21,971 nt of DNA from assembly GCA_020344435.1 (NCBI GenBank), contig CP070826.1, positions 1 through 21,971 of the forward strand, in the 5' to 3' direction. The DNA is from Candidatus Bathyarchaeota archaeon (lineage in GTDB: Archaea; Thermoproteota; Bathyarchaeia; Bathyarchaeales; Bathyarchaeaceae). Positions 14,513 through 21,390 of this stretch are shown here, piece after piece. Both the position numbers and the translations under genes were made by a program. The notes under the pieces were generated by a model. It was not told the DNA's origin and ran no database searches. It worked only from the letters and a program-made list of their open reading frames with translations. Positions within the stretch are counted from its first letter, which is position 1. The number at the start of each line of letters is the position of its first letter.

Positions 14513-15271
14513 TTGTCTGTGAGCGGTGACGTGAGAAGGGTCCTGAGAGAAATAGGTCTAACCAGTTACGAGACTCGAGCGTATTTAGCTTTGGTTGAAA
14601 GCGGGGTGATGATTGCGAGTCAAGTTAGCGAACGATCCAGCGTTCCCTACTCAAAAATCTATGAAACACTGAATTCCCTTCAGAGAAAGGGTTGGATCGA
14701 AACCGCGCAGGGAAGACCCATCAAGTACTATCCGAAGTCTCCCTCTGAGGCCTTCAGGGCTACGAGGTTGCGTCTAGAGGAAAAGGCGAGGCTATGGAAG
14801 CGCGCGGTTATGAGAGAACTGCAGCCCCTATATGAGCACAGAGAGTTCCACGAGAAACCCGACATCTGGATTCTGCGGGGGGAGTCCAGTGTTCTGGCAA
14901 AGCTACAAGAGATGATGAACGGGGCCAAGAAGGAACTGATGATCGCGGCTCCAGAGTTTGCCAGAGTTTATGCAGAGGCTGGCATGCTGATGTTGAGGCG
15001 ACTGCAAGATAGCAGGATTCGTATCCAAGTTATTGCTGCAGGAGATTGGAATATAGAGAAAGTACAAGGTGTAGGCGAGGCTAGGTTTAGGAAGAGTATG
15101 TTTGGAGGAGGCGTAATAGTGGATGGGAGGGAGGCTCTGCTGCTTCTCGGAGAGGAGAAACCAACTCTAGTGATATGGTCGAATCATGTAGGCTTGGTAA
15201 AATTTGCCAAAGATTACTTCCAACACCTGTGGAAGACAGCAGAAAGTTCCTTATCATCAAGAAATGGATGA
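14513..15271 (+). CDS. TrmB-family transcriptional regulator
   Basis: A 252-residue protein. The N-terminal winged helix (about 1-75) is the TrmB type: LREIGLTSYETRAYLALVES, ASQVSERSSVPYSKIYETLN and LQRKGWIETAQGRPIKYYP. A helical linker of charged residues (about 76-110) leads to a C-terminal domain (about 115-245) like that seen after the TrmB DNA-binding part, with WILRGESSVLAKLQEM and GGGVIVDGREALLLLGEEKP. TrmB proteins sense sugars in Thermococci, but in other archaea ligands are varied; none can be assigned here. The start is TTG (14513-14515) after GGTGA; a GTG two codons in is possible. Divergence from the Tes-family gene across 92 bases suggests it controls itself and that gene. Confidence 0.85.
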   Translation: MSVSGDVRRVLREIGLTSYETRAYLALVESGVMIASQVSERSSVPYSKIYETLNSLQRKGWIETAQGRPIKYYPKSPSEAFRATRLRLEEKARLWKRAVMRELQPLYEHREFHEKPDIWILRGESSVLAKLQEMMNGAKKELMIAAPEFARVYAEAGMLMLRRLQDSRIRIQVIAAGDWNIEKVQGVGEARFRKSMFGGGVIVDGREALLLLGEEKPTLVIWSNHVGLVKFAKDYFQHLWKTAESSLSSRNG

Positions 15272-15400
15272 TATTCCATAATCGCTGTTATATATGCAAT
15301 CTATTCTGTCTTTCAAATGTTGAGTCTCAGTTCACAAGGTTTTTGTAAGGAAATCTTAATGTAATCGATTGGAGGGACACCCTCAACGTACACAGACTAT

Positions 15401-15730
15401 ATGCGAGAAAGCGTGCAGGAGCTGAGGCACAGAGAGATTCTAGCGTTCTTAATAATGATTATGGGCTTGATATCATTGATGGGTGGCCTCACTATGACGA
15501 CTATCCTTGGAAGGGAGATAAGTTGGTTTTTTATTCTCCCTTACGAAGTAACTTCCAGTCCTTCTAGTTTGTTAGCTATTACTTTGACACTTCTCGGTTT
15601 TGGGTTAGCTTCAGCTGGCTTTGTATTGGCGGTGTATTACGATAGAGAGAAGATGTGGTTTTTGAGGCACCTGAAGGGTTCTAACACTGTTGTAGATGCG
15701 ATATTAAAGAAGGGAAAGAAAAGCCATTAA
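15401..15730 (+). CDS. Small membrane protein, function unknown
   Basis: A 109-residue protein with two predicted membrane helices, about 14-36 (LAFLIMIMGLISLMGGLTM) and about 55-80 (SLLAITLTLLGFGLASAGFV). A short polar/aromatic loop joins them and a basic C-terminal tail ends in KKGKKSH. Positively charged residues at both ends suggest both termini face the cytoplasm. I recognise no family. It begins with ATG at 15401 without an SD at the right distance; a GGAGGGAC lies about 24 bases too far upstream. A TTATATAT at about 15288-15295 could be its promoter with a leader of about 85 bases. It follows the TrmB-like gene on the same strand after 129 bases. Confidence 0.65.
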   Translation: MRESVQELRHREILAFLIMIMGLISLMGGLTMTTILGREISWFFILPYEVTSSPSSLLAITLTLLGFGLASAGFVLAVYYDREKMWFLRHLKGSNTVVDAILKKGKKSH

Positions 15731-15887
15731 GCAAGTAATATCCCTCCCGTAGATTCTAACATTATTCGAGAAAATGCTATTCCTCCCTTAGTTGTTCCTT
15801 ATCCCAGCCTATTCCTGCTTTCTGAACGGAAACTGAAGGTTACTACCTGATGCTGAATGAGAAAACTAAAATGCTTGATGAGAAAGG

Positions 15888-16352
15888 ATGGAGGCCATCA
15901 AAGGGGAATCTTGCTTGATCAAATTGAGAGTAAGACAAGCCAAAGAAAGCGACATACCTGAGTTGTTGGTGCTTGCTGAGGAGTTTATGCCCCAAGAAGC
16001 CGTCAGAGAGAAACGTGCAGACGCCCTAAGACAAGCTCTGAAGAACCCAGCGTATGAGCTATTGGTGGCTGAAATTAAGGAGGAGCCAGCCGGGTTCATT
16101 GATCAATGGATTATTAGTGATTTCATCCATGGAGCGAAACTTAGTTGCATACAGAATTTCTATGTTGCCTCCAAGCATAGAATGAAAGGTGTTGGGAGTA
16201 AACTTCTAGAGGAAATCATAAGAAGAGCAGAGACCAAGGGAGTCTTAGAGATTCATGTGGTAACTGAATTCGAGAATGAACGTGCAATCGACCTGTACAG
16301 ACGGCATGGTTTCTTGACTTCCTCTCTGCAACTCGAGAGGGCGCTTGGGTAG
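15888..16352 (+). CDS. GNAT-family N-acetyltransferase
   Basis: A 154-residue GNAT protein. It shows the N-terminal LRVRQAKESDIPELLVLAEE, the central strand IQNFYVASKHR, the acetyl-CoA pyrophosphate-binding RMKGVGSKLLEEII, and the C-terminal ENERAIDLYRRHGF with the Tyr-x-x-x-Gly-Phe end typical of the fold. The substrate cannot be read from the sequence; both protein N-termini and small amines are possible. The ATG at 15888 is followed by about ten extra residues before the domain, so a later start is possible. It converges on cca with 26 bases between them. Confidence 0.85.
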   Translation: MEAIKGESCLIKLRVRQAKESDIPELLVLAEEFMPQEAVREKRADALRQALKNPAYELLVAEIKEEPAGFIDQWIISDFIHGAKLSCIQNFYVASKHRMKGVGSKLLEEIIRRAETKGVLEIHVVTEFENERAIDLYRRHGFLTSSLQLERALG

Positions 16353-16378
16353 ACTATTGTCGCAAATAGGAGGAGAGT

Positions 16379-17797
16379 TTACTGCAGCCATCCCGGCTTT
16401 CCCTTGAGATATTCCATAAGGAATTTTGCGAAGCGGAGGTTCGATGCGTACGTTTCTAGAATCTCTTCATTGACTAGAATTTCAAACCCCTCGGAGAGCA
16501 CGTGAGAGATTAGACCCGCTACACCAATATTTCTCCCGCCACCTCTCAACTTACTATTCAGAAGATCCACAACGTCTCGATGCTTCCGCTTAATCTCCAC
16601 CACCCAGCGTTCTCCTTCAACTCGCGGTCCAGAGACCGTATGTGGTGCGTCTAGGTGCTTCTGCAAGAATCTTTCGCATTCCGTTCTTTTCCTGATGGGT
16701 GGTCCCAAATGTTTCTTCATTAGCGGCAAGAATTTCTCTTCAAGTTCAAAGATGAATGCATTGAGATTTTCTTCATCACTCCAAACAACATCGCGAATGA
16801 CATTGAAGCCGTGCTTTTCAAGCATCTCTCGGATCGATCTTTGTGACTTGTAGAGCTGGCCCCATAAAACGTCCGGGACAGTCTCCACCTTCCTAAAGTT
16901 CACGAAAACCAGAGTTGAACCGCGGATCTCAATATTCCTGAGAAGTTTCTTATCGCTGAGAGCAGTCATCTCCGTTGGGTAGAAGAATCCGAGATGTGGT
17001 CTGTTCAGAAACTCTCTGGCTGCTGCAACGAACTCGTTCAGTCTATCCACTCTTACAGCCGCTGCCGCGTTTCTCCTCTTGTCAACAGGGTCAACGACGA
17101 CCAAAGGTTCTTCAAAGACTTCTCCAATGTTTTCCTCCGTTCCGCCATACAAGCCCTCATAATCAATGATATGTCTCCCTTTCCAGCCTGCAAAAGATTC
17201 CAACACTTCAGCGAATGAGCCATAGTTCAGAACGAGAAGCTCGCAAAGGTATCCGCTGAAGCCCCCAACCTTTATCTCAGCCCCGTAAACACCCACCTTC
17301 TTCATAAACTTCTTCAAGATCCTGATCTCTATGCATGATTTCTCTTTCAAGCGAGCTTTCACGTAGTCAGTGTGAAAGGGTGTCCTATCTGTAGCGCTTA
17401 TCCACTCACCCTGCTCAACCTGATAGCATGGAACGATGTTTACTCTGATGTTGTCAGTTACTGCCTCAAGGTACGCGTGCTCCGCAAATCTCTCTATTTG
17501 TATTAATCCTTTGGTGGCTTTCCTAGCAATCTTGAGCAATGTTTTTCCGAACTCTTCACGAGGAACGATGGGTGGCACACGCATAAAGATATCAATATCT
17601 GGTTCCTCGCTAAGCCAGGTATCTTTCGCGACCGAGCCTTCTACTCTAACCGTTACCTTAACCCCCTCAGCCTCTGCTGCCTCCGTCACCTTCCTCTTCA
17701 TATTGTGAGCCAACTCAAGAATACGCCTTCTTTCATTATTGCTTGGGGTGACTCTCTTCGAAACCTCTGCGCATATCTTTTCGATGATTGCGGACAT
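16379..17797 (-). CDS. cca: CCA tRNA nucleotidyltransferase, archaeal class I
   Basis: Adds or repairs the 3' CCA of tRNAs. The 472-residue protein has the class I nucleotidyltransferase signature VEGSVAKDTWLSEEPDIDIF with Gly54-Ser55 and the metal ligands Asp67 and Asp69, then VRVNIVPCYQV (third carboxylate region replaced in alignment by this strand), SATDRTPFHTDYV, the FSGYLCELLVLNYGSF helix and VVDPVDKRRNAAAAV. The length fits the archaeal family. The frame is open to 17908, but the ATG at 17795-17797 is chosen because GGTGG precedes it by five bases and the family starts there. It follows thpR by 35 bases, a common archaeal pairing. Confidence 0.94.
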   Translation of the reverse strand: MSAIIEKICAEVSKRVTPSNNERRRILELAHNMKRKVTEAAEAEGVKVTVRVEGSVAKDTWLSEEPDIDIFMRVPPIVPREEFGKTLLKIARKATKGLIQIERFAEHAYLEAVTDNIRVNIVPCYQVEQGEWISATDRTPFHTDYVKARLKEKSCIEIRILKKFMKKVGVYGAEIKVGGFSGYLCELLVLNYGSFAEVLESFAGWKGRHIIDYEGLYGGTEENIGEVFEEPLVVVDPVDKRRNAAAAVRVDRLNEFVAAAREFLNRPHLGFFYPTEMTALSDKKLLRNIEIRGSTLVFVNFRKVETVPDVLWGQLYKSQRSIREMLEKHGFNVIRDVVWSDEENLNAFIFELEEKFLPLMKKHLGPPIRKRTECERFLQKHLDAPHTVSGPRVEGERWVVEIKRKHRDVVDLLNSKLRGGGRNIGVAGLISHVLSEGFEILVNEEILETYASNLRFAKFLMEYLKGKPGWLQ

Positions 17798-17832
17798 AGG
17801 CGCCACCGAGATTCTCACTCTACAAAGGCTCT

Positions 17833-18396
17833 CTAATGGCATACCTCTTTCAGCGTTGAATAGATTGGGCCCTTCGGTGTCAAAACACTTTTCTTCAGCC
17901 TTAGGCAATCGGCTTTGAGGACTCCAAACTCGTGGTCTCCCAGTTCTTCGACATATCGGATGAGTTCGCGTTTGTTGCGCGCCGTTCTGACTCGAGCGAT
18001 GGTCAGATGGGGGCTAAACCCCTTTGCTTCCGGTTTGAAGCCTAGCTTTAGAAGGCGGGGTTCAAGTTGATCAAAGAGATTCCCTAGCTCCCTTGAGCCC
18101 TTGTGAATTCCCGCCCAGACAATCCTGAGATACTTCGCATTTGGGAAGACACCTACGCCTTTGAGTTCCACATCGAATGGGGCAAAGGAGGCTTTTTCCA
18201 TTTCTTTATGAACTGCGTCGACCATATTTGGGTGTATGTCTCCCAGAAATCTTATGGTTATGTGAATGTTTTGCGGTTTCACCAGCTTCAGGTTCGCACC
18301 GGTGTTAGCTAATTTGCTTTGGACTTCTGCCAATTTTCCAAGTAATGATTTGCAATTAATATCAAAGGCTATGAAGCTTCGAATTCTCTCCAACAT
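17833..18396 (-). CDS. thpR: RNA 2',3'-cyclic phosphodiesterase (2H family)
   Basis: A 187-residue 2H phosphoesterase (older name 2'-5' RNA ligase). It opens 2',3'-cyclic phosphates on RNA ends. Both HxT motifs are visible: HITIRFLG (His45, Thr47) and SPHLTIARV (His130, Thr132). The N-terminus RSFIAFDI is typical. The ATG at 18394-18396 has GAGGGGT just before it and a TATA-like box about 40 bases upstream. It is first in an operon with cca. Confidence 0.92.
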   Translation of the reverse strand: MLERIRSFIAFDINCKSLLGKLAEVQSKLANTGANLKLVKPQNIHITIRFLGDIHPNMVDAVHKEMEKASFAPFDVELKGVGVFPNAKYLRIVWAGIHKGSRELGNLFDQLEPRLLKLGFKPEAKGFSPHLTIARVRTARNKRELIRYVEELGDHEFGVLKADCLRLKKSVLTPKGPIYSTLKEVCH

Positions 18397-18432
18397 ATAC
18401 CCCTCTATATCTCAACTATTGTCCGCTGGTCC

Positions 18433-18440
18433 TATTTATT
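18433..18440 (-). promoter_or_regulatory. Putative TATA box of thpR-cca
   Basis: The minus strand reads AATAAATA, about 37-44 bases upstream of the thpR ATG. A start near 18408 would leave a leader of about 12 bases carrying the GAGGGGT site. Confidence 0.4.
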
Positions 18441-18649
18441 GAGGCGGACTATTTGAACATGAGTAATATCCAACAGGGCTAGGGCGTCGATTATTCCATA
18501 CTTTGCAGGCTTTTTAGTATTCATTGAACCCATTTGCTTCTCTCTTTGCTTCCTTTGGTGCGTGCTTGGCAGACAAAAAGATACTTGGGGCAGAATAGCG
18601 AGTAAGCTTCAATTAAGGCTAAAAGCATACACGTGCTAAATGTAAAGAC
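18441..18649. other. Intergenic stretch between thpR and the UPF0200 gene; possible 33-codon minus-strand ORF
   Basis: This is the left part of the 327-base gap between divergent genes (18397-18723). The only coding signal I see is a minus-strand ORF at 18432-18533, beginning MGSMNTKKPAKYG and ending RLNK. It has no SD, and its end overlaps the putative thpR TATA box, so it may be chance or a remnant. The rest has AT-rich segments (about 18605-18645) that could hold the plus-strand promoter, but no single box stands out. Confidence 0.3.
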
Positions 18650-18723
18650 GCATTGACACTCCAGTTACTATCTAAAGCATTAGTCGTGTCAATGCACCTG
18701 TTTACAACTGGAGAGTCTACTCC
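18650..18723 (+). promoter_or_regulatory. Candidate structured leader with interlocked inverted repeats covering the SD
   Basis: GCATTGACAC (18650-18659) is perfectly complementary to GTGTCAATGC (18686-18695). CTCCAGTT (18659-18666) is perfectly complementary to AACTGGAG (18706-18713). The order A-B-A'-B' is a pseudoknot topology, or two mutually exclusive stems sharing one base. Inside the first loop a small CTAA/TTAG hairpin (18672-18683) is possible. B' contains GGAG, the start of the likely SD GGAGAG (18710-18715), 8 bases from the TTG at 18724, and a second anti-SD CTCC lies at 18720-18723. So translation could be switched. No known riboswitch class is recognised. A DNA operator is the main alternative. 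Confidence 0.45.
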
Positions 18724-19281
18724 TTGAAGGAAAAGATTGTTCTTGGTGTGGCTGGCATGCCTGGGGCTGGAAAAGCGGCAATCAGAAGTATGATCAAAGA
18801 AATGGGATATGCCGCGGTCATCATGGGGAATGAAATCAGAAAGGAGGCTAGGCGAAGAGGATTGAAACCTACTCCAGAAAACCTGGGTATGATCATGCTC
18901 AAACTACGAGAAGATAAAGGACCTGCCGTTGTGGCTGAGCGCTGCATTCCCGAGGTTAAGAAAGCAAAGGCGGAGGTTATCGTTGTGGATGGAGTTCGAA
19001 GTCTGAGTGAGGTAGAGCTGTTTAAGAGATGCTTCCCGAATTTTTTCCTTATCGCCATTCACACCTCACCCAAAAAAAGATTCAAACGCCTATTTCGAAG
19101 GCGGCGAAGCGACGACCCAAAAAACTGGCACACCTTCATCCAGCGTGATTCACGGGAGCTTGATGTTGGATTGGGAAGTGTAATAGCATCTGCTGACTAC
19201 ATAATCGTAAACGACGGTACGATATCTCAACTGAGGAGGAAGGTGAGCGAGGTTTTGAAGGATGTGATAAAGAATGAATGA
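18724..19281 (+). CDS. UPF0200 family AAA/adenylate-kinase-like NTPase
   Basis: A 185-residue P-loop protein of the archaeal UPF0200 family, related to small nucleotide kinases. Walker A is GMPGAGKA (about 11-18); the usual Ser/Thr after the lysine is Ala. EVIVVDGVRSLSEVELF (about 79-95) is the Walker-B-like segment, and RRRRSDDPKNWHTFIQRD (about 122-139) a basic lid. The C-terminal ADYIIVNDGTISQLRRKV is typical of the family. The substrate is unknown; dephospho-CoA-kinase-like activity has been suggested for similar folds only by resemblance. The start is TTG at 18724-18726 with GGAGAG upstream. It overlaps the next gene by 8 bases, so they are one operon. Confidence 0.87.
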   Translation: MKEKIVLGVAGMPGAGKAAIRSMIKEMGYAAVIMGNEIRKEARRRGLKPTPENLGMIMLKLREDKGPAVVAERCIPEVKKAKAEVIVVDGVRSLSEVELFKRCFPNFFLIAIHTSPKKRFKRLFRRRRSDDPKNWHTFIQRDSRELDVGLGSVIASADYIIVNDGTISQLRRKVSEVLKDVIKNE

Positions 19282-19675
19282 GGTAGACATTAGCATAGAG
19301 GCTATTGTCAACCCTACTGAGGATTTGGAGAAGGTGAAACGCGCAATAGAAAACATCTTTGGAAGAGTGGAATTCGAGGTCAGACCACAAGGACGAGGAA
19401 GCCTGCTGATCGCCCAAGCTGAAAGCAGAAACGGCATTGCCAAGTTTTACAATCTGCTCCACAGAGAGAGAATTCGCGCCGCCGCCAGAGGTGTGCTGTT
19501 TGATGGATCAAGTAGAAGATCAATAACTTTCTATCTGAACAAGCAGGTCGCATATAGTGGGCACATCTCATTTTCAAAGCCTACGGGCGAATCACCACTT
19601 GGACCCATAAAGGTCAATATCAGCTGCGACAACCCACAAGGGCTCATCGAGTGGCTGACCCCTAGAACAAAATGA
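19274..19675 (+). CDS. UPF0201 family protein
   Basis: A 133-residue protein of the archaeal UPF0201 family (COG1931). Marks are IVNPTEDLEKVKRAIENIFG (about 11-30), an RGSLLIAQAESRNGI segment, LLHRERIRAAARGVL, ITFYLNKQVAYSGHISF and SPLGPIKVNI, ending EWLTPRTK. The family is small and its function is unknown, though an RNA-binding-like fold has been suggested. The ATG at 19274 overlaps the end of the UPF0200 gene, and its stop overlaps the next start as ATGA, indicating coupled translation. Confidence 0.88.
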   Translation: MNEVDISIEAIVNPTEDLEKVKRAIENIFGRVEFEVRPQGRGSLLIAQAESRNGIAKFYNLLHRERIRAAARGVLFDGSSRRSITFYLNKQVAYSGHISFSKPTGESPLGPIKVNISCDNPQGLIEWLTPRTK

Positions 19676-20469
19676 ATGGTAGCATCATGTCAAAACCAAA
19701 GATAGGTCTATCCACGCTGTTCTGCCTTGGTGAGCCATTCAACGCTCTTGTGAAAAGATTATACGAAGTCGATGTGAGTTACGTGGAGCTTGTTGATGAG
19801 GGATTGCACAGGCTCGATAAGAAGAGAATAAAGGTTTTGAAAGTAATTGCCCAATCAAAAGACCTTGACTTAATGCTTCACTCCCCGTTTGCAGATATCA
19901 ACATAGCCTCCTCCAACTCAATCTTACGGAAGACCGTTCTAAAGATACAGAAGGAATCCCTTATTCATGCTTATCACCTTGATTGTCAAGTATGGGTTTT
20001 TCATCCTGGTCTAAGAACGGGTGTCAGCTACTTCTACCCTGAGAGAGATTGGCAACATAATCTGGAATCGGTTAGAACCCTATTGAAGGTGGCTGGAGAA
20101 TATGGGGTGAATATAGCTATTGAAAATGGTCCATCGCCCCTCCCATTCTTGATGAGGAATGTAGAGGACTTTTCCCGTTTCTACAATGAATTGGGTGAAG
20201 ATATTGGATTGACGTTTGATGTTGCCCATGCTAACTTGGACAATCAGATTCCAGACTTCGTTATGCATCTCTCTGATAGAATCATTCATGTGCATGTGAG
20301 CGACAACGATGGAATCAGCGACGCTCACCTTGGAATAGGATATGGGAAAATAGATTGGAAGACTGTTGCAGAGACGATTAAGGAAGTTAGCTACAATAAC
20401 ATAATTGTACTGGAGTCTATGGATCACGTGGAGGAAAGTCTTCAAAAGCTGCGGAAGCTCTTCGCTTAA
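19672..20469 (+). CDS. Sugar phosphate isomerase/epimerase-like TIM-barrel protein (AP endonuclease IV superfamily)
   Basis: A 265-residue xylose-isomerase-like TIM barrel. Candidate metal ligands are in the expected strand ends: His70 (MLHSPF), His111 (FHPGLRTG), Glu151 (AIENGPSP), Asp183 and His186 (FDVAHA), His206/His208 (IIHVHVSDNDG), His219 and Glu248 (VLESMD). This set fits a metal-dependent sugar isomerase/epimerase or an endonuclease-IV-like enzyme. The substrate cannot be told; it is shorter than typical endonuclease IV (about 280). ATG at 19672 overlaps UPF0201; a second ATG at 19687 is possible. Its stop codon shares the palindrome TTAA with the stop of the converging RNase Z gene. 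Confidence 0.8.
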   Translation: MNGSIMSKPKIGLSTLFCLGEPFNALVKRLYEVDVSYVELVDEGLHRLDKKRIKVLKVIAQSKDLDLMLHSPFADINIASSNSILRKTVLKIQKESLIHAYHLDCQVWVFHPGLRTGVSYFYPERDWQHNLESVRTLLKVAGEYGVNIAIENGPSPLPFLMRNVEDFSRFYNELGEDIGLTFDVAHANLDNQIPDFVMHLSDRIIHVHVSDNDGISDAHLGIGYGKIDWKTVAETIKEVSYNNIIVLESMDHVEESLQKLRKLFA

Positions 20470-21389
20470 GCATCCAGTAGTGGCAGATCTATTCTCATGA
20501 AATCCTTAGCCGCATTCACATGGGGAAAGATCTTTCTGGCCTGTTGAAGCAGAAGATTGGGCTTCCGATATCTCGCACTCAAGTGAACTAAGATAAGACT
20601 TTTTGCCTTGGCTCTCCTTGCTGTTTCTGCTGCTTGGCTTGCTGTTGAGTGGCCATCCTCACGGGCCTTATCTGAAAGTTTATCGTCAAATGTTGAGTCG
20701 TGGATCAGGAGATTGGCATTCTTGGCAAACTTCAACAGACTTTGCGAAGGTCTTGTGTCCCCTGTATAGACAATCTTTCTTCCAGGGCGAGAGGGTCCCA
20801 TAACATCCTTTGGTGTGACAACTCGCCCGTTCGGTAGCTTTGCCTTTGAGCCACCTTGCAGTCTTGACCATAGTGGGCCTTCAGGCACTCCGAGTGCTTT
20901 TGCCTTCTCAGGATGGAATCTTCCTGGTCTGAGCTTTTCCACCAGTGAATAGGCGAGGCTTGGAATATTATGATTTGCCCAAGCAGCGTGTACCTCGTAC
21001 TCCTTTTCCTTGCACACCAAGCCTGTCTCCTCTACTTCGCAGACTTCTAGCGGGAAGGTTAGCTTGAATTGAGCCGTCTGTCTGACAGCCTCAATGAAGG
21101 CCCCAATTCTTGGAGGTCCATAAATTTCAAGTTGCCTCTCTCTGTCTAGGAGGGACATCGTTTGGAAGAGACCAGGCAGGCCAAAGAGGTGGTCTCCATG
21201 CATATGTGTTATGAAGACCTTCGTCTTCCTGTGGAAGCCGACACCAGCGTGGATCATCTGGCGTTGTGTTCCCTCACCGCAGTCGAATAGGAGGAGCTCA
21301 CCTTTCCGTTGAATAGCAATTGATGGTAAGCCTCGCTGAAGTGTTGGAGTGCTCGCTGCTGTCCCCAAGAAGATGACGCTCAAGCTCAC
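20466..21389 (-). CDS. rnz: Ribonuclease Z
   Basis: A 307-residue metallo-beta-lactamase-fold tRNA 3' endonuclease. The zinc motif is THMHGDHLFGLPG (His62, His64, Asp66, His67). Other marks are GTAASTPTLQRGLPS (about 9-23), FDCGEGTQRQM, an HNIPSLAYSL segment, the GRFHPEKAKALGVPEGPLW exosite-like stretch, YTGDTRPS (metal Asp), DGHSTASQAA and LVHLSARY. The start is GTG at 21387-21389, one base after the TrmG10 stop, so the two tRNA-processing genes are co-transcribed. In archaea RNase Z cuts before CCA addition, complementing cca in this window. Confidence 0.95.
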   Translation of the reverse strand: MSLSVIFLGTAASTPTLQRGLPSIAIQRKGELLLFDCGEGTQRQMIHAGVGFHRKTKVFITHMHGDHLFGLPGLFQTMSLLDRERQLEIYGPPRIGAFIEAVRQTAQFKLTFPLEVCEVEETGLVCKEKEYEVHAAWANHNIPSLAYSLVEKLRPGRFHPEKAKALGVPEGPLWSRLQGGSKAKLPNGRVVTPKDVMGPSRPGRKIVYTGDTRPSQSLLKFAKNANLLIHDSTFDDKLSDKAREDGHSTASQAAETARRAKAKSLILVHLSARYRKPNLLLQQARKIFPHVNAAKDFMRIDLPLLDA

Positions 21390-21390
21390 T

